Source of the DNA: UKL13-3 sp044353855
Lineage (GTDB): Bacteria > Bacteroidota > Bacteroidia > UKL13-3
Direction of reading: 5' to 3'
Assembly: GCA_044353855.1 (NCBI GenBank)
Contig: JBILBF010000006.1
Coordinates: 1-42,604 of the forward strand
DNA length: 42,604 nt
The position numbers were made by a program, and so were the translations under genes. The notes under the pieces were generated by a model, which saw only the letters and a list, made by a program, of their open reading frames with translations, searched no databases and was not told where the DNA came from. This document shows positions 26,227-35,685 of this stretch, in pieces; the stretch's first letter is position 1; every line of letters begins with the position of its first letter.

Positions 26227-27363
26227 ATGAAAGTAGCATTAATAACAGGAATTACAGGACAAGACGGAGCCTATTTAGCAGAGTTTTTATTAAACAAAGG
26301 CTATATGGTTCATGGTATCAAACGCAGAAGCTCTTTGTTTAATACCGATAGAATAGATCATTTATACCAAGATCCACATGAGAAGCAATTGCGTTTAAAA
26401 CTCCACTATGGCGATTTAACAGACTCTACCAATTTGATTCGTATTATTCAAGAAACACAGCCTGATGAAATATACAATTTGGCAGCCATGAGCCATGTTG
26501 CGGTGAGCTTTGAAGAGCCTGAATATACAGCCAATGCCGATGGTATTGGTACATTACGCATTTTAGAAGCATTGCGTATTTGTGGCTTAACTCAAAAAAC
26601 AAGGGTGTATCAAGCATCTACTTCGGAGTTATATGGTTTGGTGCAGGCTGTTCCGCAAAGTGAAACAACTCCTTTTTATCCACGTTCGCCTTATGCTGTG
26701 GCCAAAATGTATGCCTATTGGATTACGGTAAATTATCGTGAAGCATATGGCATGTTTGCTTGCAACGGAATTTTATTTAACCATGAAAGTCCCATACGGG
26801 GAGAAACATTTGTAACACGTAAAATTACCCGTGCAGCATCCAAAATTGTGTTGGGTATGCAGGATAAATTATTTTTAGGGAACCTAAACGCACAGCGCGA
26901 TTGGGGGCATGCTAAGGATTATGTAGAAGCAATGTATTTAATTTTACAACAAGAAAAACCCGAAGATTATGTAATTGCTACAGGCGTTACAACAGCCGTT
27001 CGCGAGTTTATAAAAATGAGTTTTGCCGATTTGGGAATTGTATTAGGCTTTAAAGGAGCAGATGATACCGAAGTTGGTTTTGTGGAATCAATAGATGAAG
27101 CTAGATTAAAAGAGTTGGAAATTAATTCGTGTACATTAACAATTGGGCAAGAAGTAGTAGCTGTAGATCCTCGTTATTTCCGTCCTACAGAAGTTGATTT
27201 GTTAATTGGAGATCCAACTAAAGCACAAACAAAATTAAACTGGAAACCGAAATATGATTTGCCAGCATTGGTAAAAGATATGATGAAAGGCGATTTAAAA
27301 CTGATGAAAAAAGAACTCTTCTTAAAAGATTCAGGATTTAAAACGATGAACTATTTTGAATAA
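26227..27363 (+). CDS. gmd: GDP-mannose 4,6-dehydratase
   Basis: Converts GDP-D-mannose to GDP-4-keto-6-deoxy-D-mannose, the first step to GDP-L-fucose. The 378-residue protein has the NAD(P)-binding GITGQDGAYLAEFL motif at residues 7-20, the RRSSLFNT segment, the catalytic STSELYG (about 132) and the Tyr-x3-Lys pair in YPRSPYAVAKMYAYW. Its length and the HESPIRGETFVTRKITRA substrate region are full-length and typical. The next gene is the second enzyme of the same pathway, so the two probably form an operon, although 151 bp with an inverted repeat separates them. The product feeds cell-surface polysaccharide or glycoprotein fucosylation. Confidence 0.96.
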   Translation: MKVALITGITGQDGAYLAEFLLNKGYMVHGIKRRSSLFNTDRIDHLYQDPHEKQLRLKLHYGDLTDSTNLIRIIQETQPDEIYNLAAMSHVAVSFEEPEYTANADGIGTLRILEALRICGLTQKTRVYQASTSELYGLVQAVPQSETTPFYPRSPYAVAKMYAYWITVNYREAYGMFACNGILFNHESPIRGETFVTRKITRAASKIVLGMQDKLFLGNLNAQRDWGHAKDYVEAMYLILQQEKPEDYVIATGVTTAVREFIKMSFADLGIVLGFKGADDTEVGFVESIDEARLKELEINSCTLTIGQEVVAVDPRYFRPTEVDLLIGDPTKAQTKLNWKPKYDLPALVKDMMKGDLKLMKKELFLKDSGFKTMNYFE

Positions 27364-27375
27364 GGAGGAGGGCTT

Positions 27376-27499
27376 TTAGCTGTTGGCCTTTGGTTATTAG
27401 CTTCATAGTCATTCGGGAATTATAATCTGTTATAAACAAATTATATTATAAATAACAAACAAATGGTAGAGCAGCCAAAGGCTAAAGGCCAACAGCTAA
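27376..27499. repeat. Inverted repeat in the gmd-fcl gap
   Basis: TTAGCTGTTGGCC (27376-27388) is exactly complementary to GGCCAACAGCTAA (27487-27499), with imperfectly matching AGCC/AAAGG words beside each arm. It fills most of the 151 bp between gmd and fcl. The spacing of about 100 bp makes a simple terminator unlikely. Confidence 0.5.
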
Positions 27500-27514
27500 C
27501 CGCCAATCGCCTTC

Positions 27515-28453
27515 ATGGAAAAACACGAAAAAATATATATAGCTGGTCATAAAGGTATGGTGGGTTCGGCTATGCACCGCAAATTGGTGAAAGAAGGATT
27601 TACGAATATTGTAGTTCGTACGTCTAAAGAACTTGACTTAACCAACCAACAAGCTGTTGCCGATTTTTTTGATAGAGAAAAACCTAATTACGTTTTTTTG
27701 GCTGCCGCAAAAGTGGGTGGTATTGTAGCCAATAATACCTACCGTGCCGATTTTATTTACCAAAATTTGATGATGGAATCCAATATTATTCATCAGGCAT
27801 ACAAGCATAAAGTAACCAAACTTATGTTTTTTGGATCATCGTGTATTTATCCCAAATTGGCACCTCAACCTTTAAAGGAAGATTATTTACTAACTGGATT
27901 ATTGGAGGAAACGAACGAACCTTATGCAATTGCTAAAATTGCAGGGATAAAATTATGCGAAAGTTACCGCCAACAATATGGGTGTAATTTTATTTCGGTG
28001 ATGCCTACTAATTTATTTGGCTATGGCGACAATTACCATCCAAGTCATTCGCATGTGTTGCCCGCATTAATTCGAAGAATACATGAAGCAAAAGAGAACA
28101 ATACGCCTTTTATCGAAGCATGGGGTACGGGAAAACCTATGCGCGAATTTTTGTTTGTAGATGATGTTGCCGATGCTTGTTTTTTATTGATGCAAGTATA
28201 CAACGAACAACAATTTGTAAACGTAGGGTATGGTGAAGATATTTCGATAAAAGACTTAGCCGAATTGGTAAAAAAAGTAATTGGATACACGGGCGACATA
28301 AAATTTGATGCAACCAAACCTGATGGAACGCCACGCAAGTTGATGGACGCAACCAAATTGCGCAGCATGGGGTGGAAACCCAAAATTAGTTTGGAAGAAG
28401 GCATAAACTTGGCCTACCAAGATTTTTTAAAAGGACAATTCAGAGACGTATAG
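27515..28453 (+). CDS. fcl: GDP-L-fucose synthase
   Basis: A 312-residue epimerase/reductase that turns GDP-4-keto-6-deoxymannose into GDP-L-fucose using NADPH. The NADP-binding motif is GHKGMVGSAMHRKL (residues 12-25), the catalytic serine lies in FFGSSCIYPKLAPQPLKE, and the Tyr-x3-Lys pair is in EPYAIAKIAGIKLCE. The segment NLFGYGDNYHPSHSHVLPA is a hallmark of Fcl/WcaG. It directly follows gmd on the same strand, completing the two-enzyme route from GDP-mannose. No glycosyltransferase genes are next to it, so this is a precursor-supply pair rather than a polysaccharide cluster. Confidence 0.96.
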   Translation: MEKHEKIYIAGHKGMVGSAMHRKLVKEGFTNIVVRTSKELDLTNQQAVADFFDREKPNYVFLAAAKVGGIVANNTYRADFIYQNLMMESNIIHQAYKHKVTKLMFFGSSCIYPKLAPQPLKEDYLLTGLLEETNEPYAIAKIAGIKLCESYRQQYGCNFISVMPTNLFGYGDNYHPSHSHVLPALIRRIHEAKENNTPFIEAWGTGKPMREFLFVDDVADACFLLMQVYNEQQFVNVGYGEDISIKDLAELVKKVIGYTGDIKFDATKPDGTPRKLMDATKLRSMGWKPKISLEEGINLAYQDFLKGQFRDV

Positions 28454-28530
28454 GTTAATATTGTTTCAGAGCAATCTTACATATTGATTGTAAACTGTTG
28501 GGCTTTTTTATAACAGATTTACAAACGCAT

Positions 28531-29874
28531 TTAAGCATCTTCCAACGAAGCAAACTCTTTGGCAAACCGAATAACCCGATCATCGATAATAATATCTTTG
28601 TAGCGAATAGGCTCACGCAAAATGAGGCCTTCAAATGTTCGGCAGCGGCTTAATGCAACATATAATTGTCCATGTGCAAATGTTCCACCACCCATTTCTA
28701 AAATCATTTTATCAAACGTTAAACCTTGGCTTTTGTGAATGGTAATTGCCCAAGCTAGTTTAATTGGGTATTGTTTAAACGTGCCAATAATTTCGCTTTT
28801 TACCCTGCGGTTCATGGCATCCCATTTATATAATTTATTCTCCCACGTAATGGTTGATAGCTCTTCAATATCACCATTGGCTAATTGCACCATAATTTTA
28901 TCGGGTGCTAGGCTGTGTATTTTTGCAATGGTTCCGTTTACCCATTTTCCTGTAGGGTGGTTTTTAATAAAAATAATTTGAGCACCTTCTTTAAGCACCA
29001 AAATATGTTCAGTTGGAAGTTGTTTTAAACTAAACTCATTTTCAATAACTCCTTTATAAACGTATTCAACTGCTCCCAGTTTACTTAAGTTAAACTCATT
29101 AATACCAGCCGCAGTATTGTTGCGGGTGCAGAGTGTTACATACAAATCATCTGTAGTAGGTTCAAAGTAACGGTCAATGCGAGAGTTTAATTTTTCAAGA
29201 TCGCTATCACCAGCTTTTTTGAGGCGAATTGCATCTAACAGTGCAATAAAATCAGGATCAGATTGGCGGTATACTTTGCGTAATTCAATACAACTTAAAT
29301 GCAATTCTCTAAACACACGTGCATCAAAAAAATAATGACTATTATAATACTCGGTAAATAAATAACGCTCTACTTCATTGTTTTGTACCACAGGTTCCAA
29401 TTGAAATAAATCGCCAAAAAAAATGACTTGTTTGCCACCAAATGGTTTGCTGGGGTCGCCTCCATTCACCCTTAAGGATTGGTCAATGGCATCAATTAAA
29501 TCCGCACGTAACATCGATACTTCATCAATAATAAGCGTATCAAGTTTGTGCAGTATTTTAAATTTATCTGTTGATTTGGAAAACCGATGAATCTCTTCAT
29601 CATCTTGCACAATAGGCCTAAATGGTAAACGAAAAAATGAATGCACCGTAGTTCCACCAACATTGATGGCTGCTATACCTGTAGGTGCTAATACTACAAC
29701 TTGTTTTTTGGTATTGGCCACAAAATGCCTGAGTAATGTAGACTTTCCTGTTCCGGCTTTCCCTGTTATAAAAACACTTTCGTTGGTGTTTTCTAATGCT
29801 TCAAACGTGCGCTTAAAGTGTGAACTATTATAATCAATTGTGGAGTTTTGTAAGTTGGATGAAGCGTCTTGCAT
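28531..29874 (-). CDS. PIF1/RecD-like ATP-dependent DNA helicase
   Basis: A superfamily 1 helicase of about 447 residues. Walker A is FITGKAGTGKSTLL (near residue 38), motif II LIIDEVSMLRADLID, and motif III VIFFGDLFQLEPVV. The C-terminal UvrD-like part contains AWAITIHKSQGLTFDKM and YVALSRCRTFEGL. This matches the Bacteroidota PIF1-like group, which is 5'-3' and can unwind G-quadruplexes or R-loops. I use the ATG at 29874; the frame can be extended three codons to a TTG at 29883 with no benefit. It stands convergent to fcl and downstream of ahcY on the same strand, 104 bp apart with a terminator between. Confidence 0.92.
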   Translation of the reverse strand: MQDASSNLQNSTIDYNSSHFKRTFEALENTNESVFITGKAGTGKSTLLRHFVANTKKQVVVLAPTGIAAINVGGTTVHSFFRLPFRPIVQDDEEIHRFSKSTDKFKILHKLDTLIIDEVSMLRADLIDAIDQSLRVNGGDPSKPFGGKQVIFFGDLFQLEPVVQNNEVERYLFTEYYNSHYFFDARVFRELHLSCIELRKVYRQSDPDFIALLDAIRLKKAGDSDLEKLNSRIDRYFEPTTDDLYVTLCTRNNTAAGINEFNLSKLGAVEYVYKGVIENEFSLKQLPTEHILVLKEGAQIIFIKNHPTGKWVNGTIAKIHSLAPDKIMVQLANGDIEELSTITWENKLYKWDAMNRRVKSEIIGTFKQYPIKLAWAITIHKSQGLTFDKMILEMGGGTFAHGQLYVALSRCRTFEGLILREPIRYKDIIIDDRVIRFAKEFASLEDA

Positions 29875-29921
29875 TTTGTGCAATATCTTACTTCCTTTTT
29901 GTTCAATCCAACAAAGTTTTA

Positions 29922-29957
29922 AACAAAAAAAGAGCCAACGTATTCGGTTGGCTCTTA
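29922..29957 (-). terminator. Rho-independent terminator of ahcY
   Basis: GAGCCAAC/GTTGGCTC stem with a GTATTCG loop; on the minus strand it is followed by a seven-base U-run. It sits 21 bp after the ahcY stop. Confidence 0.85.
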
Positions 29958-29977
29958 GTAATCAATTGAAACAAAAT

Positions 29978-31291
29978 TTAGTAACGGTACATTTCCGCTT
30001 TAAAAGGACCTTCTACTTTTACACCAATATAGTCAGCTTGTTCTCTATCCAAAACAGTAAGTTTTGCACCAATATGAGCTAAGTGTAAATAGGCAACTTT
30101 TTCATCTAAATGTTTAGGTAAAACGTATACTTTATTCTCATAATTAGCACTGTGATTCCACAATTCAATTTGAGCTAATGTTTGGTTGGAGAATGAGTTA
30201 CTCATTACAAACGATGGGTGACCCATTGCGCAACCTAAGTTTACCAAACGACCTTCAGCCAAAATGATTACTTCATGTCCATCAACTGTGTAAATATCCA
30301 CTTGTGGTTTGATGGTATTTTTGGTAGCACCATAGTTTTTATTTAACCAAGCCATATCAATTTCATTGTCGAAATGGCCGATATTACAAACAATAGATTT
30401 ATCGCGCATTGCTTTGAAGTGGCGATCTGTAATGATATTTACATTACCAGTAGCGGTTACAAAAATGTTTGCACGGGTACAAGCTTCTTCCATTGTAACA
30501 ACTTCAAAACCGTCCATAGCTGCTTGCAACGCGCAAATTGGATCAATTTCAGTAACCAATACGCGAGCACCTGCTCCACGTAAAGATTCTGCAGAACCTT
30601 TTCCAACATCACCGTATCCAGCTACAACAGCTACTTTACCAGCCATCATAATATCGGTTGCTCTACGAATAGCATCTACTAATGATTCTTTGCAACCATA
30701 TTTGTTATCAAATTTAGATTTAGTAACCGAATCGTTTACGTTGATTGCTGGCACTACCAATGTTCCTTTTTTCATACGCTCGTACAAGCGGTGAACTCCT
30801 GTTGTTGTCTCTTCAGATAAACCTTTGATGTCTTTAGCTAATTCAGGGTAACGATCAAAAACCATATTGGTCAAATCACCTCCATCGTCTAAAATCATGT
30901 TCAAGGCCTTACCTCCTTCAAATGCTGTTAATGTTTGTTCAATACACCAGTCAAATTCTTCTTCATTTTGACCTTTCCATGCAAAAACAGGGATACCAGC
31001 CGCAGCAATAGCAGCCGCAGCATGATCTTGGGTTGAAAAAATATTGCATGAACTCCAAGTAACCTCAGCACCCAGTGCTGTTAATGTTTCAATTAATACG
31101 GCAGTTTGGATAGTCATGTGTAAACATCCAGCAATACGAGCACCTTTTAGTGGTTGTTCAGCTCCATATTCTTTACGAATAGTCATTAATCCAGGCATTT
31201 CTGCTTCTGCTAATTTAATTTCTTTACGTCCCCATTCTGCTAGGGAAAAATCTTTTACCTTATAAGGTAAACTTGATGTTGTTTGTGTCAT
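29978..31291 (-). CDS. ahcY: Adenosylhomocysteinase
   Basis: Hydrolyses S-adenosylhomocysteine to adenosine and homocysteine, completing the methyl cycle. The 437 residues are full length: the substrate domain contains CLHMTIQTAVLIETL and SSCNIFSTQDHAAAAI, the NAD-binding motif is VAGYGDVGKGSAESLRGAGA, and NINDSVTKSKFDN-type residues (here AINVNDSVTKSKFDN) carry the catalytic Lys/Asp. The C-terminal tail ends in KAEMYRY, the Lys-Tyr end that closes over the neighbouring subunit's NAD. It has its own promoter element and terminator, so it is monocistronic. No riboswitch fold was recognised in the 5' leader. Confidence 0.97.
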   Translation of the reverse strand: MTQTTSSLPYKVKDFSLAEWGRKEIKLAEAEMPGLMTIRKEYGAEQPLKGARIAGCLHMTIQTAVLIETLTALGAEVTWSSCNIFSTQDHAAAAIAAAGIPVFAWKGQNEEEFDWCIEQTLTAFEGGKALNMILDDGGDLTNMVFDRYPELAKDIKGLSEETTTGVHRLYERMKKGTLVVPAINVNDSVTKSKFDNKYGCKESLVDAIRRATDIMMAGKVAVVAGYGDVGKGSAESLRGAGARVLVTEIDPICALQAAMDGFEVVTMEEACTRANIFVTATGNVNIITDRHFKAMRDKSIVCNIGHFDNEIDMAWLNKNYGATKNTIKPQVDIYTVDGHEVIILAEGRLVNLGCAMGHPSFVMSNSFSNQTLAQIELWNHSANYENKVYVLPKHLDEKVAYLHLAHIGAKLTVLDREQADYIGVKVEGPFKAEMYRY

Positions 31292-31332
31292 ATATAAATT
31301 GGATATCTATTTATTCTTAAATAAAAGGTCGG

Positions 31333-31340
31333 CAAAAGTA
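31333..31340 (-). promoter_or_regulatory. Candidate -7 promoter element of ahcY
   Basis: TACTTTTG on the minus strand matches TAnnTTTG exactly and is 42-49 bp upstream of the ahcY ATG. The -33 region is not well conserved. Confidence 0.4.
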
Positions 31341-31369
31341 TTGTTTATGTTACACTTATGGAAATTATT

Positions 31370-31399
31370 TTTGTCATTAAACAACTAAGTGTACTTTTG
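31370..31399 (+). promoter_or_regulatory. Promoter of the bacilliredoxin gene
   Basis: TTTG (31370-31373), 18 bp spacer, TACTTTTG (31392-31399): both boxes of the Bacteroidota promoter are exact. It leaves a leader of roughly 85 nt before the ATG at 31493. Confidence 0.6.
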
Positions 31400-31492
31400 T
31401 GTTGTACTGACAATATTTCAGAGGTATAGCTATGGCTTAATCATTGACTAACTGTAATTAAACAATTTTAAATTCATTAACTCTAAATTACC

Positions 31493-31912
31493 ATGCCATA
31501 TCCAGAAATGTTAGTTGCTCCCATGAGAGCACAATTAGAAGAAGTAGGTTTTACGTCATTAATGACTCCTTCGGCTGTAGAAACAGCTTTAACCGATAAA
31601 ACCGGAACAAAATTATTAGTCTTTAACTCTGTATGCGGCTGTGCAGCAGGTACTGCTCGCCCTGGCGTTATGAAAGCAGTTAATGGATCAACCAAAAAAC
31701 CAGATTCGTTGCTTACTGTTTTTGCTGGGCAAGAGATAGATGCTGTAGCCAAAGCACGTGAATTTATTGCTCCTTATCCTCCATCATCACCAAGTATAGC
31801 TTTGTACAAAAATGGTGAATTGGTTCATTTTATTGAACGCCACATGATTGAAGGCAGAAGTGCTGAAATGATTGCTTCAAATTTGCAAGCAGCATTTGAT
31901 GAGTATTGCTAA
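31493..31912 (+). CDS. BrxA/BrxB family bacilliredoxin
   Basis: A 139-residue thioredoxin-fold protein of the YphP/YqiW (bacilliredoxin) family. The redox centre is the Cys-Gly-Cys in FNSVCGCAAGTARPGV (around residue 47-49), with the typical RPGVMKAV helix following. Bacilliredoxins remove mixed thiol adducts from proteins after oxidative or electrophile stress; in Bacteroidota the thiol involved is not settled. Length and N-terminus (PYPEMLVAPMRAQLEEVGF) match the family. It is monocistronic, with a clear promoter upstream and a terminator 20 bp after the stop, divergent from ahcY. Confidence 0.93.
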   Translation: MPYPEMLVAPMRAQLEEVGFTSLMTPSAVETALTDKTGTKLLVFNSVCGCAAGTARPGVMKAVNGSTKKPDSLLTVFAGQEIDAVAKAREFIAPYPPSSPSIALYKNGELVHFIERHMIEGRSAEMIASNLQAAFDEYC

Positions 31913-31932
31913 AAGGTAATTAACACCTGTTG

Positions 31933-31959
31933 AAAAGCAGCCAATTGGCTGCTTTTTTT
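31933..31959 (+). terminator. Rho-independent terminator of the bacilliredoxin gene
   Basis: AGCAGCCAATTGGCTGCT is a self-complementary stem flanked by AAA and a seven-T run, 20 bp after the stop. Confidence 0.85.
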
Positions 31960-32004
31960 GTTTGTATGGGTTATTTTTATAATTTGCCCTAAATTTAATA
32001 AGGG

Positions 32005-32589
32005 ATGAAACGTTTATTTTTAGTCATATGCTTTTTTATGGTAGCATCAGTTGCTATTGCTCAATGGTCTGTTCAGGCACAATATAATTTGTGGATTCCA
32101 ACAGGAAATTATAACAGTGAGCTAAAGATTGGGTTTATTGGAGTTGGTGTAGAAGCTAAATATACTTTTGACGATTATGTCAATGGAACCATAGGTGCTG
32201 GTTATGCCAATATTGGGTACAATACAGTTTTAGTTGATAGGGTTCAAAAACCAGTTGAAGACATTTCAAGTGGAGGAGCATTGCAAATTATTCCAATTAC
32301 GATTGGTGCAGATGTGTATTTTAACAAAGATAAGTTTCGTCCATATTTAGATATGGATTTTGGTGCTGCATTGGTTAACCAAGTTGGCGATGGAATGCCC
32401 GATACTGAAATGAAAATCAATCCATTTCTTTCGCCTGGTATTGGTGTAGAATATGAATTAACGGATGGTATTAAACTACAAGGAGTTGTTAAACAACATA
32501 TCTTGTTATATAATTATGATAATCGTTCACAATATTTGGAAGCATTTACTGCCGTAGGTATTAATCTAGGACTTACTTATAGGTTTTAA
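32005..32589 (+). CDS. Small outer-membrane beta-barrel protein
   Basis: A 194-residue protein with a signal peptide (KRLFLVICFFMVASVAIAQ) and a mature part of eight or so amphipathic strands with alternating glycine and aromatic residues (YNLWIPTGNYNSELKIGFIG, NGTIGAGYANIGYN, ending AVGINLGLTYRF with the C-terminal Phe of outer-membrane barrels). It fits the OMP_b-brl/OmpW-like group of small porin-like proteins. No ligand can be assigned. It is flanked by its own terminator, which also serves the convergent aminopeptidase gene. Confidence 0.85.
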   Translation: MKRLFLVICFFMVASVAIAQWSVQAQYNLWIPTGNYNSELKIGFIGVGVEAKYTFDDYVNGTIGAGYANIGYNTVLVDRVQKPVEDISSGGALQIIPITIGADVYFNKDKFRPYLDMDFGAALVNQVGDGMPDTEMKINPFLSPGIGVEYELTDGIKLQGVVKQHILLYNYDNRSQYLEAFTAVGINLGLTYRF

Positions 32590-32601
32590 CCGGTAATTAA
32601 A

Positions 32602-32643
32602 CAAAAAAAAACGCCTGCATTCTATGAAAACAGGCGTTTTTTT
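32602..32643. terminator. Bidirectional rho-independent terminator
   Basis: AACGCCTG/CAGGCGTT stem with a 12-base loop, A-run before and T-run after. It lies between the convergent outer-membrane protein and aminopeptidase P genes, so it can stop both transcripts. Confidence 0.85.
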
Positions 32644-32677
32644 ATGGTATAAATGTGAAATTAAAAGTCTGTTGAAT

Positions 32678-33973
32678 TTATCTTGAGTTCATCAGCAGTT
32701 CAATTTCATCACTCTCAATTGGAATGTGTTCCATCAAATCAATACAACCATCAGCTGTAATCAATATTTCGTTTTCCAAACGGATGCCAATTCCCTCCTG
32801 TGGAATATAGATACCCGGTTCGCAACTAAACATCATTCCTGATTGCATAGGCTCATAGCGCATACCTACATCATGTACATCCAATCCAATAAAGTGTGAT
32901 GTGCCATGCATATAATATTTTTTAAACGCAGGCATAGCAGGGTTTTGATTTTTGATGTCATCCAATGTAATAAGTTTCAAATCCACTAATTCTTTCTCCA
33001 TTACTTTGCACACTTGATCGTGGTATTCCATCAGCATTACGCCTGGTTTCAGCATTTTTTTGGCTTCGCGCATTACGCGTAATACGGCATTGTATACTTC
33101 TTTTTGGCGGGGTGTAAATTTGCCGTTAACGGGCATCACACGTGTCATATCGCTTATGTAATTTCCATAATCAGTTCCGCTATCTAGTAATAATAATTCA
33201 CCATCATTACACACTCCAGCGTTATCAATATAATGCAGTGTACATGCATTTTTTCCACTTGCAACAATGGGAGTAAACGAATGGCCAGCTGCACCATTTC
33301 TGATAAACTCGTGAATCACTTCTGCTTCAACTTCATATTCTTTAACGCCTGGTTTTACAAATTTTAATACACGGTGAAACATCTTATTCGAAATTTCGAT
33401 AGCATGTTTCATATACTCCACTTCCATAGGCGATTTTATCGAACGTAAACGTTGCATAATAGGAGCTGCTCGTTCGAACGAATGCAATGGAAAACGCTCA
33501 CGCATGTGCAAAGCAAAACTTAAATCTTTGTACATTACTGTATTACTCGCTCTGTCGTTTTCGTTGGTATTTAAATACACTTGGCTGCTCATATTGATAA
33601 CGGCACGCATCAAATTATCAAACTCATCCATCCAAAATACATTTTTAATACCCGAAGCTGCAGTTGCTTCTTCTTGGGTATATTTGTGTCCATCCCACAC
33701 AGCGATATGTGCGTTGGTACGTTTTACAAACAACGCTTCGCGGTAGGCAGGTACCGGACAATCGGGAAAAATTACCACTGCACATTCTTCTTGGTCAATT
33801 CCGGTAAGCCAAAACATATCACTGTTTTGTTTAAACTCAAAACTGGCATCGCCATTGCGTGGCATCACATCGTTGCTATGAAAAATTGCCAACGACTTTG
33901 GTTTGAGTTGTGCTGCAAATCGTTTTCTATTTTCAATAAACAGCTTTTGATCTATTAATGTATATCGTTTCAT
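32678..33973 (-). CDS. pepP: Xaa-Pro aminopeptidase (aminopeptidase P, M24B)
   Basis: A 431-residue metallopeptidase that removes N-terminal residues before proline. The N-terminal AMP_N domain covers about residues 1-150 (SNDVMPRNGDASFEFKQNSD, MFWLTGIDQEE). The pita-bread domain carries all five metal ligands: Asp in LLDSGTDYGNYISDMTR (two aspartates), His in HGTSHFIGLDVHDVG, and two glutamates in CEPGIYIPQEGIGIRLENE. It has no signal peptide and is cytoplasmic. It is a single minus-strand gene with a 235 bp upstream gap that holds AT-rich sequence with TTAACTATT and TTCGAATTTC words but no ORF. Confidence 0.94.
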   Translation of the reverse strand: MKRYTLIDQKLFIENRKRFAAQLKPKSLAIFHSNDVMPRNGDASFEFKQNSDMFWLTGIDQEECAVVIFPDCPVPAYREALFVKRTNAHIAVWDGHKYTQEEATAASGIKNVFWMDEFDNLMRAVINMSSQVYLNTNENDRASNTVMYKDLSFALHMRERFPLHSFERAAPIMQRLRSIKSPMEVEYMKHAIEISNKMFHRVLKFVKPGVKEYEVEAEVIHEFIRNGAAGHSFTPIVASGKNACTLHYIDNAGVCNDGELLLLDSGTDYGNYISDMTRVMPVNGKFTPRQKEVYNAVLRVMREAKKMLKPGVMLMEYHDQVCKVMEKELVDLKLITLDDIKNQNPAMPAFKKYYMHGTSHFIGLDVHDVGMRYEPMQSGMMFSCEPGIYIPQEGIGIRLENEILITADGCIDLMEHIPIESDEIELLMNSR

Positions 33974-34208
33974 TTTTATATTTTAGATTAGTTTCATACT
34001 AAGGCTCAACGAAGCACAAAGATGAACCAATCATGGTTGAGTAGTTATTTTACAAGTGTACAAAATTTGTTTGAAAAGCTTGTTGGATTTTGGAAATAGT
34101 TGGAATTATATACAAGTTCAAAGTTGCACAATGTTGTATTGCTAAAACCAACTATTAACTATTATTTTTTCGAATTTCATGCTTCAATATTCGAATTTCC
34201 CTTCAGGG

Positions 34209-35561
34209 TTATATTTCTCCTTCCCACTTTGCAATCACATAAGTAGCCAAGCAGTTTCCAATCAAGTTTACCGAAGTGCGTCCCATATCCATAAAGGCAT
34301 CAATGGCTAAAATGGCAAATGCTTTTTGAGGGTCGAGGCCAAGTGATGAAACCGTACTGACCAAAATTAAAAATGAAGCACCGCGCACTCCAGCTACCCC
34401 TTTACTGGTAAGCATAAGTATTAAACACATTTGTATTTGTTGAGCTACAGTTAAATCAATACCCGAAACTTGTGCAATAAAAACCGAAGCTAATGAAAGG
34501 TATAAAGTAGTTCCATCTAAGTTGAAACTAAATCCTGTAGGTAATACAAAAGCAACCACTTTACGTGGTATGCCCATTTTTTCTAAATTTTCCATGGCTT
34601 TAGGTAAAGCAGCTTCTGAGCTTGCAGTTGCAAAGGCAATAGATAGCGGTTCGGAAATAGTAGCTATAAATTTTTTGAATGGAAGTTTTACCAACAATCC
34701 AATTGGAACCAATACCACTAAAACAAATACAATAAGGGCAACATAAAGTGTGATTAATAATTTGAGTAAATCGTGCAAAACACCATATCCCAAACTTGCT
34801 ACGGCATAGCCAATAGCACCGCCAACGGCAAGCGGTGCAACATACATAACCAAGTTGGTAAACTTAAACATTACTTGCGCCAAACTTTCAATGGCATGTA
34901 CCATTTGATCTTTACGTTCACCTTTTATTTGTGCCAAAGCAATTCCAAATAAAATACTGAAAACTACAATTTGAAGTATATGATTTTCGGCAACAGATTT
35001 GGCAATATTTTCAGGAAAAATATCGAGAATAAAATTGTGTGAATGGTTTTGCTCTAACAACTTATTTGCTTTATCTACTTGTTCGGTTTGGGCTTGCAAA
35101 GATGAACCAACACCAGCTTGCGAAACATTAATCGCAACTAATCCTATAACCAATGCAATGGTTGTTACAACTTCAAAATATAAAATGGATTTCCAACCCA
35201 TACGACCTACTTGTTTTAAATCGCTATGACCAGCAATACCTACTACCAAAGTTGAAAATAGGAGTGGGGCAATAATGGTTTTAATCAATCTCAAAAAGAT
35301 ATCACTGAATACTTTGAGTTCTTTGGCAAAGGCAGGAAACCATTCAGCTACTTCAATTCCTAAAAACATGCATACTAAAATATAAGCAGTTAGGGATTGA
35401 ATACGCCATGCATACCAACTTATGCATACAATAAAAATCCAACGGATAATATGTAATAACACAGGAGAAATACTTGCAACTTCCATCCAGCCTAATATGT
35501 GCAAGGAAGAATCAATAAAAAATAGCAAAAGCGCCAATACTAAAACTTTACGGTTATCCAT
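34209..35561 (-). CDS. Dicarboxylate/amino acid:cation symporter (DAACS family)
   Basis: A 450-residue sodium- or proton-coupled importer of glutamate, aspartate or C4-dicarboxylates. The first 60 residues form extra hydrophobic segments before the usual start of the family (FSDIFLRLIKTIIAPLLFSTLV). The re-entrant loop 1 serine region, the NLDGTTLYLSLASVFIAQ helix (NMDGT-type sodium site, here NLDGT), re-entrant loop 2 (TSKGVAGVRGASFLIL) and the substrate helix DAFMDMGRTSVNLIGN are all present. GltP/DctA/GltT cannot be told apart by eye. It is monocistronic. Confidence 0.92.
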   Translation of the reverse strand: MDNRKVLVLALLLFFIDSSLHILGWMEVASISPVLLHIIRWIFIVCISWYAWRIQSLTAYILVCMFLGIEVAEWFPAFAKELKVFSDIFLRLIKTIIAPLLFSTLVVGIAGHSDLKQVGRMGWKSILYFEVVTTIALVIGLVAINVSQAGVGSSLQAQTEQVDKANKLLEQNHSHNFILDIFPENIAKSVAENHILQIVVFSILFGIALAQIKGERKDQMVHAIESLAQVMFKFTNLVMYVAPLAVGGAIGYAVASLGYGVLHDLLKLLITLYVALIVFVLVVLVPIGLLVKLPFKKFIATISEPLSIAFATASSEAALPKAMENLEKMGIPRKVVAFVLPTGFSFNLDGTTLYLSLASVFIAQVSGIDLTVAQQIQMCLILMLTSKGVAGVRGASFLILVSTVSSLGLDPQKAFAILAIDAFMDMGRTSVNLIGNCLATYVIAKWEGEI

Positions 35562-35685
35562 GGTTTCAAACCTAGAATAAAATTCGAATAATAATATTTT
35601 AAACGTTGTTTATATTAAATATGGCGAAATAATTATGCTAGATAAGCATTGTAAATAAGATAATAACGATTGGAAAATAAGTTAG

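Noticed and set aside
31292..31492. SAH or SAM riboswitch in front of ahcY
   Set aside because: No conserved riboswitch core or matching stems recognised; the short leader and ordinary promoter elements account for the gap.
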